Origin: Nocardioides sp. SYSU D00065
GTDB taxonomy: Bacteria > Actinomycetota > Actinomycetes > Propionibacteriales > Nocardioidaceae
NCBI RefSeq assembly: GCF_017916425.1
Contig: NZ_JAFMSX010000001.1
Coordinates: 372,001 to 436,000 of the forward strand
Direction of reading: 5' to 3'
DNA: 64,000 bases
The notes under the pieces are model-generated. The model was not told the DNA's origin. It saw only the letters and a program-made list of their open reading frames with translations, and made no database searches. Positions 63,871-64,000 of this stretch are shown here, piece after piece (within the stretch, counting starts at the first letter, position 1; every line of letters starts with the position of its first letter). Both the position numbers and the translations under genes were made by a program.

Positions 63871-64000
63871 TCAGGTGCCAAGCACGGTGAACGACGCGGC
63901 GGTCGCGGCCCGCACCGGGTCGGTCGCCGCCGCCTGCCGCGCGGCCAGCAGCGCCTCGCCCAGTCCGGCGCCGCCGCGCAGGGCCGCGTGGAGGACGACC
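63871..64000 (-). CDS. C-terminal fragment of a probable CHAT-domain protein
   Basis: Only the last 42 codons lie in the window, the rest is beyond the right edge. The sequence [19 protein letters not shown] followed by [12 protein letters not shown] and a stop resembles the final helices and strand of CHAT caspase-like protease domains. No catalytic residues are inside the window. The call rests on this terminal signature only. Confidence 0.5.
   Translation of the reverse strand, partial: VVLHAALRGGAGLGEALLAARQAAATDPVRAATAASFTVLGT

Overview
The window is about 70% G+C, has almost no non-coding slack, and uses GTG starts and ATGA/GTGA gene overlaps freely. Gene content and order (bcc-aa3 cytochrome genes, CtaF, actinobacterial CtaG, pspA-htpX module, GpsI-type PNPase, YlxR/RimP operon) point to a chromosome of an actinobacterium, most likely Nocardioidaceae (Nocardioides-like). 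Several blocks follow the order I recall for Mycobacterium tuberculosis Rv2190c-Rv2206 and Rv2773c-Rv2845c. No rRNA, tRNA, IS element, prophage or CRISPR array was seen.

Region 1 (1-8.2 kb): an edge-truncated membrane protein translationally coupled to a secreted NlpC/P60 peptidoglycan hydrolase, whose leader carries a clear ydaO-type c-di-AMP riboswitch; a NYN RNase-like protein; a DnaQ exonuclease/UvrC-like fusion; an AsnC-type effector domain; trpD; a receiver-like protein. Region 2 (8.2-19.5 kb): the respiratory cluster, with ctaG, then ctaE-qcrC-qcrA-qcrB, and on the other strand ctaC-ctaD-ctaF, with RtcB RNA ligase and a lipoprotein L,D-transpeptidase between them. Region 3 (19.7-29 kb): cysteine desulfurase and TusA-like carrier, AdoK-like kinase, ErpA, glycerate kinase, SRPBCC and GNAT proteins, a GlgC-like nucleotidyltransferase, NadA and a winged-helix protein. 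Region 4 (29-33 kb): a five-gene envelope-stress operon, pspA-pspAA-htpX-pspAB-histidine kinase. Region 5 (33-43.7 kb): AzlCD exporter, DapB, a methyltransferase, a threefold 102-bp palindromic repeat, the PepR-PNPase-S15 block and a PadR/HAAS pair.

Region 6 (43.8-52.4 kb) is a PTS island: EIIA-Mtl, EIICB-Mtl (MtlA), a zinc-dependent polyol dehydrogenase, enzyme I, and a DeoR regulator-FruK-EIIA(Fru)-HPr operon. It has general PTS proteins and a hexitol permease but no fructose EIIBC, and the EIIA(Fru) gene stops right after a linker. Region 7 (52.4-64 kb) is the translation operon running leftward: rimP-nusA-ylxR-infB, then rbfA-truB-ribF and a membrane protein; proS and a probable CHAT-domain protein end the window.

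Two regulatory themes stand out. About eighteen genes have a TANNNT-like -10 box ending only 6-8 bases before the start codon, which implies widespread leaderless transcription. Many gene ends also carry long inverted repeats without U-tracts, two of them tandemly duplicated.
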